Positions 34,490-43,231 of a stretch of 64,000 nucleotides of DNA are shown piece after piece. The first letter of the stretch is position 1; each line of letters begins with the position of its first letter. The notes under the pieces were generated by a model, which saw nothing but the letters and a program-made list of their open reading frames with translations, was not told the DNA's origin and made no database searches. Position numbers and translations under genes: made by a program. Origin of the DNA: Chitinophagaceae bacterium (GTDB taxonomy: Bacteria > Bacteroidota > Bacteroidia > Chitinophagales > Chitinophagaceae); the NCBI GenBank assembly GCA_016699815.1, contig CP065012.1:434001-498000 (forward strand), given 5' to 3'.

Positions 34490-34996
34490 TTATTTTATCG
34501 GCCCTACCCTTTCCATAATTTTCTCCACCAATTTATAAGTAGCGGGGCAATAGTCAATATTTTGCTTGTGAACGTGGGCATAATCTACCCATCTTTTTTT
34601 GGACAAATGCGGAAAACCCGAACAATCCACGGGGCGAATTTCGTAAATGCTGCACATATTGGTTTTAAGGTCTAAAAACTGGCAGGGCTGATTTTTATTA
34701 ACCAAATCTTTATTACGGTCTTTCTCCAGCCATTTTTTCCTAAATGCTTCGGGTGTTTCTTTAAAATGTGCTGCAATACGTTTTATATCCTGTTTGGTAA
34801 AAGTGGGCGTCATGGTTTTGCAACAGTTGGCGCAGGTAAGGCAGTCAATATCTTGCCAAACTTCCTTTTCAATTACTGGGGTTAATTTATCAATACCACG
34901 GGGTGGTTTCTTTTCGGATTTATTAATGAAACTCCTGAAGGTTTTGCGGTGGTAAACTAATTTTCGTTTGAGCGATCGTACAATAGGTGCCTGCAT
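34490..34996 (-). CDS. YkgJ-family cysteine-cluster protein
   Basis: A 168-residue cytoplasmic protein with the family signature CLTCANCC (near residue 54), followed by CQFLDLKTNMCSIYEIRP and VDCSGFPH, the conserved Cys pattern thought to bind a metal (zinc or Fe-S). The role of the family is not firmly known. It is upstream of, and nearly touching, a small membrane-protein gene. No sign of disruption. Confidence 0.85.
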   Translation of the reverse strand: MQAPIVRSLKRKLVYHRKTFRSFINKSEKKPPRGIDKLTPVIEKEVWQDIDCLTCANCCKTMTPTFTKQDIKRIAAHFKETPEAFRKKWLEKDRNKDLVNKNQPCQFLDLKTNMCSIYEIRPVDCSGFPHLSKKRWVDYAHVHKQNIDYCPATYKLVEKIMERVGPIK

Positions 34997-35068
34997 AAAA
35001 GATTTAAAGCAATGAAAAATAAGTAAGCAGCGAAATTAATGAATGCAAGGCACACCCATGAAAAAATA

Positions 35069-35098
35069 TTGAACTTTGCCATTACCGCAATAAATTTG
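35069..35098 (+). promoter_or_regulatory. promoter of the xerD-bshB1-desaturase cluster
   Basis: TTG (35069-35071), 19 bp, then TAAATTTG (35091-35098), an exact Bacteroidota consensus with ideal spacing. It lies 25 bp before the xerD ATG. Confidence 0.65.
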
Positions 35099-35123
35099 AA
35101 AAAAAATATTAACAGTTTTGAAA

Positions 35124-36029
35124 ATGTGGGAGCCTTATATAAAAGGGTACATAGCCTGGCTGCAATTGGAAAAATCGCTTTCAGAAAATTCCGTTGCGGC
35201 TTATATACAGGATCTGGAAAAACTTATAGCATACCTGCAGCTACAACAAGGTTCACCAGGCCCTGCAGCTATTGAGTTATGGCACCTGGAGCAATTCCTA
35301 AAATGGATTAACGACCTGGGAATTGCGGCTTCTTCACAAGCTAGGGTAATATCCGGCTTAAGGAGTTTTTTTAAATATTGTGTAATGGAGCAAATCTGTT
35401 CCCAAGACCCTACACAACTGCTGGAAGCCCCGAAGCTAAAGCGGCATTTACCCGATACGCTTTCCTTTGAAGAGATTGAATTGTTGATAGCTGCCATTGA
35501 CCTCAGCAGGCCCGAAGGCCAGCGAAATAAAGCCATTTTAGAAACCATGTATAGCTGTGGCTTAAGGGTAAGCGAACTCGTAAACTTAAAAATCAGCAAC
35601 CTTTTTTTAGATGTAGGTTTTATTAAAGTTACCGGCAAGGGCAATAAAGAAAGACTGGTACCTATTGGCAGCGATGCAATAAATTTTATCAACATTTTTA
35701 GGGATACCATTCGCCATAAAATTGCCATTAAGCCAGCAGAAGAAGATTTCCTTTTCTTAAACCGGCGGGGCAGCAGGCTTAGCCGGGTTATGATTTTTCT
35801 CATTATCAAAGAATTGGCCAAAAATTCCGGCATCAAAAAAAATATTTCCCCACATACTTTTCGCCATTCATTTGCCACTCATTTGGTAGAAGGCGGCGCC
35901 GATTTGAGGGCGGTACAGGAAATGCTGGGCCACGAAAGCATAACCACCACCGAAATTTATACACATTTAAACAGGGAATTCCTTCGGGCCACGTTAGAGC
36001 AGTTTCATCCGGCCTTTCACCCAAAATAA
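35124..36029 (+). CDS. xerD: site-specific tyrosine recombinase XerD
   Basis: A 301-residue recombinase that resolves chromosome dimers at dif with a XerC partner. I start at ATG 35124; a TTG two codons upstream is less likely. The N-terminal SAM-like domain (YIKGYIAWLQLEKSLSENS) and catalytic residues are seen: Arg in YSCGLRVSELVNL, Lys in KVTGKGNKERLVPI, HTFRHSFATHL (HxxR), LGHESITTTEIYTHLNRE (His and the Tyr nucleophile). Length and order fit chromosomal XerC/D rather than a phage integrase. XerC versus XerD cannot be settled without a tree. No integrated element lies next to it. Confidence 0.88.
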   Translation: MWEPYIKGYIAWLQLEKSLSENSVAAYIQDLEKLIAYLQLQQGSPGPAAIELWHLEQFLKWINDLGIAASSQARVISGLRSFFKYCVMEQICSQDPTQLLEAPKLKRHLPDTLSFEEIELLIAAIDLSRPEGQRNKAILETMYSCGLRVSELVNLKISNLFLDVGFIKVTGKGNKERLVPIGSDAINFINIFRDTIRHKIAIKPAEEDFLFLNRRGSRLSRVMIFLIIKELAKNSGIKKNISPHTFRHSFATHLVEGGADLRAVQEMLGHESITTTEIYTHLNREFLRATLEQFHPAFHPK

Positions 36030-36091
36030 CTGGCTACAGAAGCTGTAAAAACCGTATCTTGCGGCCTGAAATTTATAGCAGTACAGGCTTT

Positions 36092-36820
36092 ATGAAATTA
36101 GACTTATTGGCAATAGGCGCCCACCCCGATGATGTTGAACTTGGATGTGCAGGTTTATTGCTTGCCGAAAAATCAACAGGCAAAAAAACGGGTATTATAG
36201 ATCTCACCCGTGGGGAGCTTGGCACAAGAGGAACTAAAGAATCCAGGTCACAGGAAGCAGGGGAAGCATCAAAAATTTTACAATTAGATGCAAGGGAAAA
36301 CCTGGAAATGGCAGATGGCTTTTTTCAAAATGATGAAAAACACCAGCGGAAATTAATTGCTGCCATAAGAAAATACAGGCCCGAAATAATTATAGCTACG
36401 GCACCCGAAGACCGCCACCCCGACCATGGGCGCAGTGCACAGTTAATTAAAGATGCGGCATTTCTTTCGGGACTTAAAAAAATTGAAACAACAGAAAACG
36501 GAAAAGAGCAGGAAGCCTGGAGACCAAAATATGTTTTTCATTTTATACAGGACAGGTATCTGCAACCAAATTTTGTTTACGACATAACGCCCTATTTTTT
36601 AAAAAAAATTGAAGCCATAAGGGCTTTTAAAACCCAGTTTTTTGATGAGGGTTCCCATGAGCCTGAAACCTATATTTCCAAACCCGGTTTTTTAGAAAGT
36701 ATTGAACACCGGGCAAGGATCTTTGGCAAAATGATTGGCGTGGAATATGCGGAAGGATTTATAAGCGAAAAAACAATTGGTATTTCATCTTTAAATGTAT
36801 TAACCCAAAAAACAACTTAG
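36092..36820 (+). CDS. bshB1: bacillithiol biosynthesis deacetylase BshB1
   Basis: A 242-residue LmbE-like zinc deacetylase that removes the acetyl group from N-acetylglucosaminyl-malate, the second step in making bacillithiol, the low-molecular-weight thiol of many Bacteroidota. I start at ATG 36092; the open frame begins 11 codons earlier. Zinc motif AIGAHPDDVELGCAG (residues 6-20) and the second His region EDRHPDHGRSAQL are in place, as are RGELGTRGTKESR and HEPETYISKPGF. It sits between xerD and a fatty acid desaturase on the same strand, the latter only 2 bp downstream. Confidence 0.9.
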   Translation: MKLDLLAIGAHPDDVELGCAGLLLAEKSTGKKTGIIDLTRGELGTRGTKESRSQEAGEASKILQLDARENLEMADGFFQNDEKHQRKLIAAIRKYRPEIIIATAPEDRHPDHGRSAQLIKDAAFLSGLKKIETTENGKEQEAWRPKYVFHFIQDRYLQPNFVYDITPYFLKKIEAIRAFKTQFFDEGSHEPETYISKPGFLESIEHRARIFGKMIGVEYAEGFISEKTIGISSLNVLTQKTT

Positions 36821-36822
36821 GC

Positions 36823-37902
36823 ATGAAAACATCGCCAACCCCAAAGTTCAGGAATAAAAAAAATTCCAACTTTCACCAGGAACTTAAAAAAAGGGTGCAG
36901 GAATATTTTGACACGAATAATAAAAAGCCAACAGGCAATTATTCGCTTTATTTTAAAGCTGGGTTATTTTGGGTTATTTACATTGCCCTTTACGTTCATG
37001 TGGTATTTTATACACCTGCCGCATGGATAGCCATTTTGGAATGCCTGGTAATGGGCTGCGCTACAGCAGCTATTGGCTTTAATGTAATGCATGATGGCAG
37101 CCACGGCAGTTTCAGCAGCAGTAAAATTTTAAATAAAATTGCGGCATCTTCTGTAAATGCATTGGGCGCAAGTGTAATAATGTGGAACAATAAACACAAC
37201 ATAATTCACCACACTTACACCAATATTGGCGGCGTAGATGATGATATAGAAATTCAACCGCTGATAAGGCTTTGCCCTTCTCAAAAAAGGTATTTCTTTC
37301 ACCGCTACCAGCATATTTATGTATGGCTGCTCTATACGCAATTGTATATTGTTTGGGTATTTGCTACCGATTTTGTAAAATATTTTCGCAAAAAAGTGGG
37401 CCCAGTTGCCATTAAAAAAATGAGTACCTGGGAACATATTTCTTTTTGGGTAGCTAAACTATTTTTTTATTTTACTATGATTGCACTGCCTATTTATATG
37501 GTTGGCTTTTTAAGCTGGCTGATTGGCTTTTTAATTTTGGCCATGTCTGCCGGGTTTATTTTAAGTACAGTATTTCAACTGGCGCATACTGTAGAACACA
37601 CCAGTTTTCCCGAACCCATAATGCCCGAAAATGACATTGAAAACGAATGGGCCATGCATCAAATAGCCACTACGGCAAATTTTGCTACAAAAAACAAATT
37701 GATTAGCTGGCTCGTTGGCGGCCTCAATTTTCAGGTAGAGCACCATTTATTCCCTAAAATTTCGCATGTTCATTACCCAGCTATCAGCAAGATTGTAAAG
37801 AAAACCTGCGATGATTTTAATGTGAAGTACATTGAGTTTAAACACATGAGAGATGCCATTATTTCGCATACTTTGCATTTGAAAAAATTAGGCACAGTAT
37901 AG
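36823..37902 (+). CDS. membrane fatty acid desaturase
   Basis: A 359-residue membrane-bound di-iron acyl desaturase that adds double bonds to acyl chains to adjust membrane fluidity. The three His boxes are visible: HDGSHG (residues 90-95), HNIIHH (near 125-130) and QVEHH (near 304-308), with about four membrane segments between. The QxxHH third box is typical of front-end (delta-5/6-like) and related bacterial acyl-lipid desaturases; regiospecificity cannot be inferred. It follows bshB1 by 2 bp and converges with the UbiD gene. Confidence 0.88.
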   Translation: MKTSPTPKFRNKKNSNFHQELKKRVQEYFDTNNKKPTGNYSLYFKAGLFWVIYIALYVHVVFYTPAAWIAILECLVMGCATAAIGFNVMHDGSHGSFSSSKILNKIAASSVNALGASVIMWNNKHNIIHHTYTNIGGVDDDIEIQPLIRLCPSQKRYFFHRYQHIYVWLLYTQLYIVWVFATDFVKYFRKKVGPVAIKKMSTWEHISFWVAKLFFYFTMIALPIYMVGFLSWLIGFLILAMSAGFILSTVFQLAHTVEHTSFPEPIMPENDIENEWAMHQIATTANFATKNKLISWLVGGLNFQVEHHLFPKISHVHYPAISKIVKKTCDDFNVKYIEFKHMRDAIISHTLHLKKLGTV

Positions 37903-37908
37903 CAGGTG

Positions 37909-39747
37909 TTAAATAACTCCGTATAAACTCCCGCCCTTTTCAAATATTGGGTTAATACTACGCTCTGTAGCTTCATCTTTTATTAATGCTGGTGCATGAT
38001 GGGGTTTTATCCTTGCATCAATAATTAACGGGCCATTGCAACCCCAATGCTTATTGATGGTAAAATTATCTACGCCATAAATATCATGCGATGGGTTGCA
38101 ACGGGTAAAGGTTACCCATAAAAAATTATTTAAAGTTTGGGCAGTAAATGAAGCATCATCTGCTACAATAATGAGTGGCAGGTTTACTAACCCTTCCTTT
38201 TGTATTGCCAACTGGTTTTCCAGTTCCTGCATTTCTGTATTTACTTTTTCGTAAGTAGAAAAAGGGTTTATTTGCAGAACGGCAATTCCCGGCATTATCA
38301 TAAGTACATTTTGCAAAAAGCTTATATTTTTAAAATCTCCTGGCAAAATGCCTGCCAACTCCCTTTTTTTATCGCCATAGGCAGCAAATACCACTTTGCT
38401 CCCGCTGTTTAAGCCGCTGCCGGAATAATCCAAAGTATCAATACTGGTATTACTGTAAAAATGAACATCCCTGCAAAAATCAATTCGCTCCAGCATATAT
38501 TGAAAAAACATGGCAATATCTTTAATGCTTAATTTATTTGAATCATCAGCGGTTATCCATAAAAATTTTGCAAGGCTCAGTTGCCCCGTTCCTATAATAC
38601 GGTTGGCAATTGTAAGTAATTCTGCCGGGCACTTTACTGGCATAAAGGGCGTGTACCTTTCGCTGCCAATAGCCAGTAACAAAGGATGAACACCGGCGGC
38701 ATCTACGGCATTAATTTCTTTTAAACCCGGAATTATTTTTTGTAACTCGGTATTACTTATATGATGAATTAAACTTCCAAAACTGGTATCTTCCTGTGGC
38801 GGCCTTCCTACAACGGTAAAAGGCCAAATGGCATTTTTTTTAGCATACACTTTTTTTACTTTCATTACCGGGAATGGATGCTTTAAACTGTAATAACCCA
38901 GGTGATCGCCAAATGGGCCTTCGGGTTTATTATCTCCGGGCAACACTTCACCGGTTATTACAAAGTCGGCATCTGTGCTTATACAATATCCGTTTTTATA
39001 ACAATACCTAAACCTTCTGCCGCCCAACACACCTGCAAACATCAATTCGCTCATACCTTCCGGTAATGGCATTACCGCCGCAACAGAATGTGCAGGTGGC
39101 CCACCTATAAATACACTTACTTTTAAGGGAATGCCTTTATTATTTGCCTTTGACTGGTGAACGCCAATTCCCCGGTGTATTTGATAATGTAATCCTACTT
39201 CTTCATTTAGCACATATTCATTTCCGTTTAACTGGATACGGTACATGCCCAAATTGGAATGAGCGATTCCTGGCTGATCCGCATCTTCGGTATAAACCTG
39301 CGGAAGAGTTACAAACGCACCTCCATCCATTGGCCAATGTTTTATCAAAGGCAAATCAGCTATGCTTATTTCCTGGTAGAAAACAGGTTTACAAAATGGG
39401 TTTTTTAAAGGCAACGCATAAACTGAAGTAAGACCGGCGGTAAAATTTTTAATAGGGCTCTTTAATGCTTTTATAGGGTTATTCTTTAATTCAATTAGTT
39501 GCTGAACGGTATGCAAAGTATCCCGAAAAATATAACGGCTCCTCTCCATGGTGCCGAAAATATTTGAAGCCGCCGTAAACTTTGTGCCTTTTACTTTTTC
39601 AAAAAGCAGCGCTGGCCCGCCTGCTTCATGCACCCTTAAATGAATGGCCGCCATTTGCAAATGCGGATCCACTTCTTCCTTAACCCTAATGAGCATTTTT
39701 TGTTTTTCCAGGTCGGTTAAACATTGCTGCAATGAACGGTATGCCAT
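37909..39747 (-). CDS. UbiD-family decarboxylase
   Basis: A 612-residue prenylated-FMN-dependent decarboxylase. The family core GPFGDHLGYYSLKHPFPVM, then WPFTVVGRPPQED, and the Arg/Glu-rich N-terminal half are recognisable, and the length suits the Bacteroidota form (longer than E. coli UbiD, 497). In menaquinone-using Bacteroidota such proteins are usually assigned to a decarboxylation step in quinone synthesis, but UbiD homologues act on many aromatic acids. It needs prenyl-FMN from a UbiX-type enzyme, which is not in the window. It lies 30 bp downstream of the MBL hydrolase, same strand. Confidence 0.88.
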   Translation of the reverse strand: MAYRSLQQCLTDLEKQKMLIRVKEEVDPHLQMAAIHLRVHEAGGPALLFEKVKGTKFTAASNIFGTMERSRYIFRDTLHTVQQLIELKNNPIKALKSPIKNFTAGLTSVYALPLKNPFCKPVFYQEISIADLPLIKHWPMDGGAFVTLPQVYTEDADQPGIAHSNLGMYRIQLNGNEYVLNEEVGLHYQIHRGIGVHQSKANNKGIPLKVSVFIGGPPAHSVAAVMPLPEGMSELMFAGVLGGRRFRYCYKNGYCISTDADFVITGEVLPGDNKPEGPFGDHLGYYSLKHPFPVMKVKKVYAKKNAIWPFTVVGRPPQEDTSFGSLIHHISNTELQKIIPGLKEINAVDAAGVHPLLLAIGSERYTPFMPVKCPAELLTIANRIIGTGQLSLAKFLWITADDSNKLSIKDIAMFFQYMLERIDFCRDVHFYSNTSIDTLDYSGSGLNSGSKVVFAAYGDKKRELAGILPGDFKNISFLQNVLMIMPGIAVLQINPFSTYEKVNTEMQELENQLAIQKEGLVNLPLIIVADDASFTAQTLNNFLWVTFTRCNPSHDIYGVDNFTINKHWGCNGPLIIDARIKPHHAPALIKDEATERSINPIFEKGGSLYGVI

Positions 39748-39777
39748 GAAAAATTTTTTAAGGTAAAAATGAAAACC

Positions 39778-40602
39778 CTATCCGGGAAATAAACCCATTT
39801 GCACAGGCTTTGCACGGTAATGCATTTTTTTTTCTTCTGCATGTGCAATACAATATAATTCAGAAACATCATGCCTTGGAGCTACTGCAATATTTACATT
39901 ACCTGCGTGGGGTTTAAATACAGACAGCGCCAAATCGGGATGGTTATTTTCTTTTGATAAATGCGAAAGCAATAAATGGGTCATAAATGCCGGTCTGCAA
40001 TTCAAAAATAATTCAAGCGACTGGCTGTTGCTTAAATGGCCCTGCCCTCCCCGTATCCGGTTTTTTAAATGCAGCGGGTAAGTACCATTTTCCAACATAG
40101 CATCATCGTAATTAGATTCTAAAAATACCGCATGGCATTGCTTAAAATAATAACTCACCTTATCACATACTTTTCCAATATCGGTAAACACGCCCACATG
40201 TACATTTTTACTGCTTACTACAAAACTATGCGGATCATCGGCATCATGCTGTTTGGCAAAAGCAGTAATGCTTATGCTGCCTATTTGTACCGGTGTATCG
40301 GCCTTAAAATTTTTAGCTAAATGTCCAATTAAAAAAGGTCCCTTCTTAGCTGTTTTATGGGTTATAAAAACGGGCAAGTTGTATTTATTGGAAAAAACCG
40401 AAACCCCTTTAATGTGATCGGTATGTTCGTGGGAAACAAAAACCGCCTTAATTTTTTTAACGTCCAGTTGAAGTTGTTTCAACCGTTTCTCGGTTTCACG
40501 GCAAGAAATGCCTACATCTACCAAAACCGCATCCATATCGTTACCTACATAATAACAATTTCCGTTGCTGCCAGAGTTGAGAGATGCAAAATACAAAGCC
40601 AT
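39778..40602 (-). CDS. MBL-fold metallo-hydrolase (YycJ-like)
   Basis: A 274-residue metallo-beta-lactamase-fold protein. The zinc motif VFVSHEHTDHIKGVSVF (near residues 54-70, HxHxDH) and the opening MALYFASLNSGSNGNCYYVG match the YycJ/WalJ-like group, often exonuclease-like enzymes in DNA repair or wall homeostasis. Function here is not certain. It probably shares a transcript with the UbiD gene downstream. Confidence 0.85.
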   Translation of the reverse strand: MALYFASLNSGSNGNCYYVGNDMDAVLVDVGISCRETEKRLKQLQLDVKKIKAVFVSHEHTDHIKGVSVFSNKYNLPVFITHKTAKKGPFLIGHLAKNFKADTPVQIGSISITAFAKQHDADDPHSFVVSSKNVHVGVFTDIGKVCDKVSYYFKQCHAVFLESNYDDAMLENGTYPLHLKNRIRGGQGHLSNSQSLELFLNCRPAFMTHLLLSHLSKENNHPDLALSVFKPHAGNVNIAVAPRHDVSELYCIAHAEEKKMHYRAKPVQMGLFPG

Positions 40603-40704
40603 GGATGCAAAGAAACAAATTTTTCAGCAGTAAAAATATTTATTACAATTTTTAAAACGCTAACAAAACGGCACATTTCGTTACTTTGCACAAAACCGGC
40701 AACT

Positions 40705-41418
40705 ATGTTTCCTTTTAAACACTGGAAAACAATTTTATGGGTATTGGCGGCGCTGCTTGCCTTGTACATTATTGGTAATTTTTATGCTTTGTTTTTCCGC
40801 CCTGCAACAATACAGGGCAATAATAGTATAGTGCCTATATTAATTACAGGCCTGCTTCTTGGCGGCACCTTAATGTACATTTTATTGCGGATGAATGCCC
40901 GTGGCAAAAAACAAATAATTGAAAGTAGCCATACTGTAGTGGAAAGCGTAAGAAAGGTTTTTAAAATTGTATGTGCCGAAGGACAATTTAATGAGCTGTA
41001 TAATTATGAAGAAACCAAAAAATTGCTGGGCATCCTGCCCTCTACCAAAAAAGCCCTGGTTATTATTAAAGCCAAAGTGTTGGTAGGTTTTAATTTTGAA
41101 AAAATGAAATGGGAAGTTGACGAAATTAATAAAAAAATAAAGCTGATTGAATTTCCCGAAGCAGAAATACTCTCTATTGAAACCGATTATAAATATTACA
41201 ACATGGAAGAAAATATTTTTGACATGTTTAGCCGTGATGATTTATCAAAAATCCAGCAAAATGGTAAAAAGCAAGTGGAAATTGCAGCGCTCAATAGTGA
41301 TTTATCTAAAATGGCGGCAGAACAAATGCGTACTTTGCTCCCCGAAATACTACAATCCAATAAATGGACGCTTGAAGACAGTTATAAAATCACTACTTTA
41401 AAAAAAGAAAGCGCATAA
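40705..41418 (+). CDS. DUF4230 membrane-anchored protein
   Basis: A 237-residue protein. I start at ATG 40705, which gives MFPFKHWKTILWVLAAL, an N-terminal membrane anchor; the open frame runs 116 codons upstream but that part is antisense to the MBL gene. A second hydrophobic segment follows (near residues 40-57). The remainder (ESVRKVFKIVCAEGQFNE, KKALVIIKAKVLVGFNFEKM and so on) matches the DUF4230 domain, of unknown function. Single gene between divergent and convergent neighbours. Confidence 0.75.
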   Translation: MFPFKHWKTILWVLAALLALYIIGNFYALFFRPATIQGNNSIVPILITGLLLGGTLMYILLRMNARGKKQIIESSHTVVESVRKVFKIVCAEGQFNELYNYEETKKLLGILPSTKKALVIIKAKVLVGFNFEKMKWEVDEINKKIKLIEFPEAEILSIETDYKYYNMEENIFDMFSRDDLSKIQQNGKKQVEIAALNSDLSKMAAEQMRTLLPEILQSNKWTLEDSYKITTLKKESA

Positions 41419-41430
41419 GGTGAATAGGCA

Positions 41431-42135
41431 TTACCGTGTTTCCAAAGCAGCAGCTGTTGTAAAAAATTTCACCAGTATCATACCTGCAATAAAACCCCCG
41501 ATGTGCGCAGCATAAGCTACACCACCCTGGCTCCCTTCTCCGCCAAACATACTCATACTGCTAACGAGTTGCATTACTATCCAAATACCCAGGCTTACAA
41601 TAGCCGGTACGTTAATAATAATATTTAATGCAATTACTCTTACCTTGTTTCGGGGAAAAAGTATAAGGTAACCTCCCAGTACGCCTGAAATTGCACCAGA
41701 AGCGCCAAGGCTTGGTATCAACATATCCCTGCCCAAAGCTTGCGAAGCATATACATGAGCAAGGGTTGCCAAAATTCCGCAAATCAAGTAAAAAGCCAGA
41801 TATTTTGCATGTCCCATTCGGTTTTCGAGGTTATCGCCAAAAATCCATAAGTAGAGCATATTACCTGCAATATGCGCAATACTGCCGTGCATAAACATAG
41901 CTGTAAATATTGTACCCAATACAGGTATTGGTGTGGGTAACAATCCTGCTGGCCCGCCAACTATATCGCTGCCCGTAATAATTTCCTGAGGAACCGTAGA
42001 AAAGCTCATAACAAAAGCCTGGTTGCTTCCCATACTCTGAAAAAGAATAAATACCAGGATATTAGCTGCTATTAAAATGTAGTTTACATAGGGCCTTATA
42101 GTATTTGCACTGTTATCGTCGCCTATTGGAATCAT
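41431..42135 (-). CDS. rhomboid-family intramembrane serine protease
   Basis: A 234-residue six-helix membrane protein. The catalytic Ser lies in LGASGAISGVLGG and the His in AAHIGGFIAG; the HIAGNMLYLWIFGDNLENRMG region (Asn and His of the family) is intact, so it should be active. Rhomboids cut membrane-protein substrates inside the bilayer; the substrate is not known. It converges with the DUF4230 gene, 12 bp from its stop. Confidence 0.92.
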   Translation of the reverse strand: MIPIGDDNSANTIRPYVNYILIAANILVFILFQSMGSNQAFVMSFSTVPQEIITGSDIVGGPAGLLPTPIPVLGTIFTAMFMHGSIAHIAGNMLYLWIFGDNLENRMGHAKYLAFYLICGILATLAHVYASQALGRDMLIPSLGASGAISGVLGGYLILFPRNKVRVIALNIIINVPAIVSLGIWIVMQLVSSMSMFGGEGSQGGVAYAAHIGGFIAGMILVKFFTTAAALETR

Positions 42136-42192
42136 GGCAAAAATTTTAACCGGTTAAATTATTATGTAAGTTACATTTTTCAACAGGTATAA

Positions 42193-42222
42193 AACAAAAA
42201 TCCCTCCGGCTAAAGAGGGAAA
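42193..42222 (-). terminator. intrinsic terminator after the DUF6580 gene
   Basis: On the minus strand TCCCTC (42215-42220) and GAGGGA (42201-42206) form a 6-bp stem around an 8-nt loop, followed by TTTTTGTTTT. It lies 23 bp past the stop at 42245 and just upstream of the rhomboid gene. Confidence 0.7.
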
Positions 42223-42244
42223 ATAAAATTTCATGAAATATATT

Positions 42245-42790
42245 TTATACTGGTTGCACCGAAGTGAATTTTGACGATAACAAAGCATACCCGCCAAACA
42301 ATACCCCACTAAAAACCAATGTGGCCATAAGGGTATTTTTAATAAAGGGGATGCCTGCAACCATACAATTCACAAAACCCTGCCAGTTTCTTGCATACAT
42401 TTGATGGCTGTCGAAAATCCAAACTGTGGCATTGCTCAGCATATAAAAAAACAACGATGCGCCAATGGCATAGAGCAATACATTTTTCACATTTATCTTT
42501 TTCATGCTAAAGGCCAAAATGGTTATTAAGCCTAAAATGCAATAGCCGGCCACTTGTCCCCATCCCCAAAAGCCTGTAGCAATACCAGAGTATTCCATTG
42601 CAGCATCGGAGATAAACATTGCCAGCAAGGGTAAAAGAAATGCCATTTTTTTATCTTTAAAAACAGCCCCGCCAAACAAAGCCATGGCTATTACAGGGCT
42701 AAAATTTGCAGGATATATCCAAAGCCGCATTAAGGCAGCCATCAATATCATTATTAATGCAATCCAAAAAAATGAATTTTGTTTTTTCAT
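42245..42790 (-). CDS. DUF6580-like membrane protein
   Basis: A 181-residue membrane protein with about five segments. I start at ATG 42788-42790 (MKKQNSFFWIALIMILM); the frame extends 29 codons upstream but those codons overlap the divergent YraN gene region. The motif FSPVIAMALFGGAVFKDKK and PLLAMFISDAAME resemble the DUF6580 family (ECF-transporter-like membrane proteins of unknown substrate). If it is an ECF-S-like protein its substrate cannot be read. A TATTTTTG -7 box lies upstream and a terminator downstream, so it is monocistronic. Confidence 0.65.
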   Translation of the reverse strand: MKKQNSFFWIALIMILMAALMRLWIYPANFSPVIAMALFGGAVFKDKKMAFLLPLLAMFISDAAMEYSGIATGFWGWGQVAGYCILGLITILAFSMKKINVKNVLLYAIGASLFFYMLSNATVWIFDSHQMYARNWQGFVNCMVAGIPFIKNTLMATLVFSGVLFGGYALLSSKFTSVQPV

Positions 42791-42809
42791 CTCAACTATT
42801 ATTTTACTG

Positions 42810-42817
42810 CAAAAATA
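42810..42817 (-). promoter_or_regulatory. -7 promoter element of the DUF6580 gene
   Basis: TATTTTTG on the minus strand matches TAnnTTTG, 20 bp before the ATG. No TTG at the -33 distance. Confidence 0.4.
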
Positions 42818-42870
42818 AGTAATAATAAAATAATTTGAAGTATAGATAATTAAATTAGATATTTTTAAGG

Positions 42871-43224
42871 ATGGCATGGCATAACGAAACCGGCAAAACT
42901 GGGGAAAAACTGGCAGCGGACTGGTTAGAAAAAAAAGGCTTTACCATTTTGGAAAAAAACTGGAGGCACAAAAGGCTTGAAGTGGATATAATTGCAGAAA
43001 AAGACAACCTGCTCCATTTTATTGAAGTAAAAAGCCGATCATCCCAAAATTATGGATTGCCTGAAGAATCCGTTTCTTTAAAAAAAATTGAAAACCTCTT
43101 AAATGCATCAGTAGAATATTTAAACCGCTACCCTACTCAAAAAAGAATTCAGTTTGATGTATTGGCTATTACGATGCAAAAAGATAATGCTAAATATTTT
43201 TTTATTGAAGATGTTTATTTATAA
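42871..43224 (+). CDS. YraN family (UPF0102) endonuclease-like protein
   Basis: 117 residues, the normal length. The pattern GKTGEKLAADWLEKKGFTIL, NWRHKRLEVDIIAEKDN and HFIEVKSRSS is the YraN signature; the EVD and EVK residues resemble the nuclease PD-(D/E)xK core. The role is unknown but Holliday-junction-resolvase-like activity has been proposed for the fold. It converges with rseP, 7 bp from its stop. Confidence 0.88.
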   Translation: MAWHNETGKTGEKLAADWLEKKGFTILEKNWRHKRLEVDIIAEKDNLLHFIEVKSRSSQNYGLPEESVSLKKIENLLNASVEYLNRYPTQKRIQFDVLAITMQKDNAKYFFIEDVYL

Positions 43225-43231
43225 CCCTTCG

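Noticed and set aside
35124..36029. XerD-like gene as an integrase of a mobile element
   Set aside because: Length and motifs fit chromosomal Xer recombinases, and the neighbours are core metabolic genes with no att-like repeats or element genes.
42835..42867. TTG-22 bp-TATTTTTA promoter before the YraN gene
   Set aside because: The -7 box would place transcription at the ATG itself, requiring a leaderless mRNA; the match is likely chance in A/T-rich DNA.
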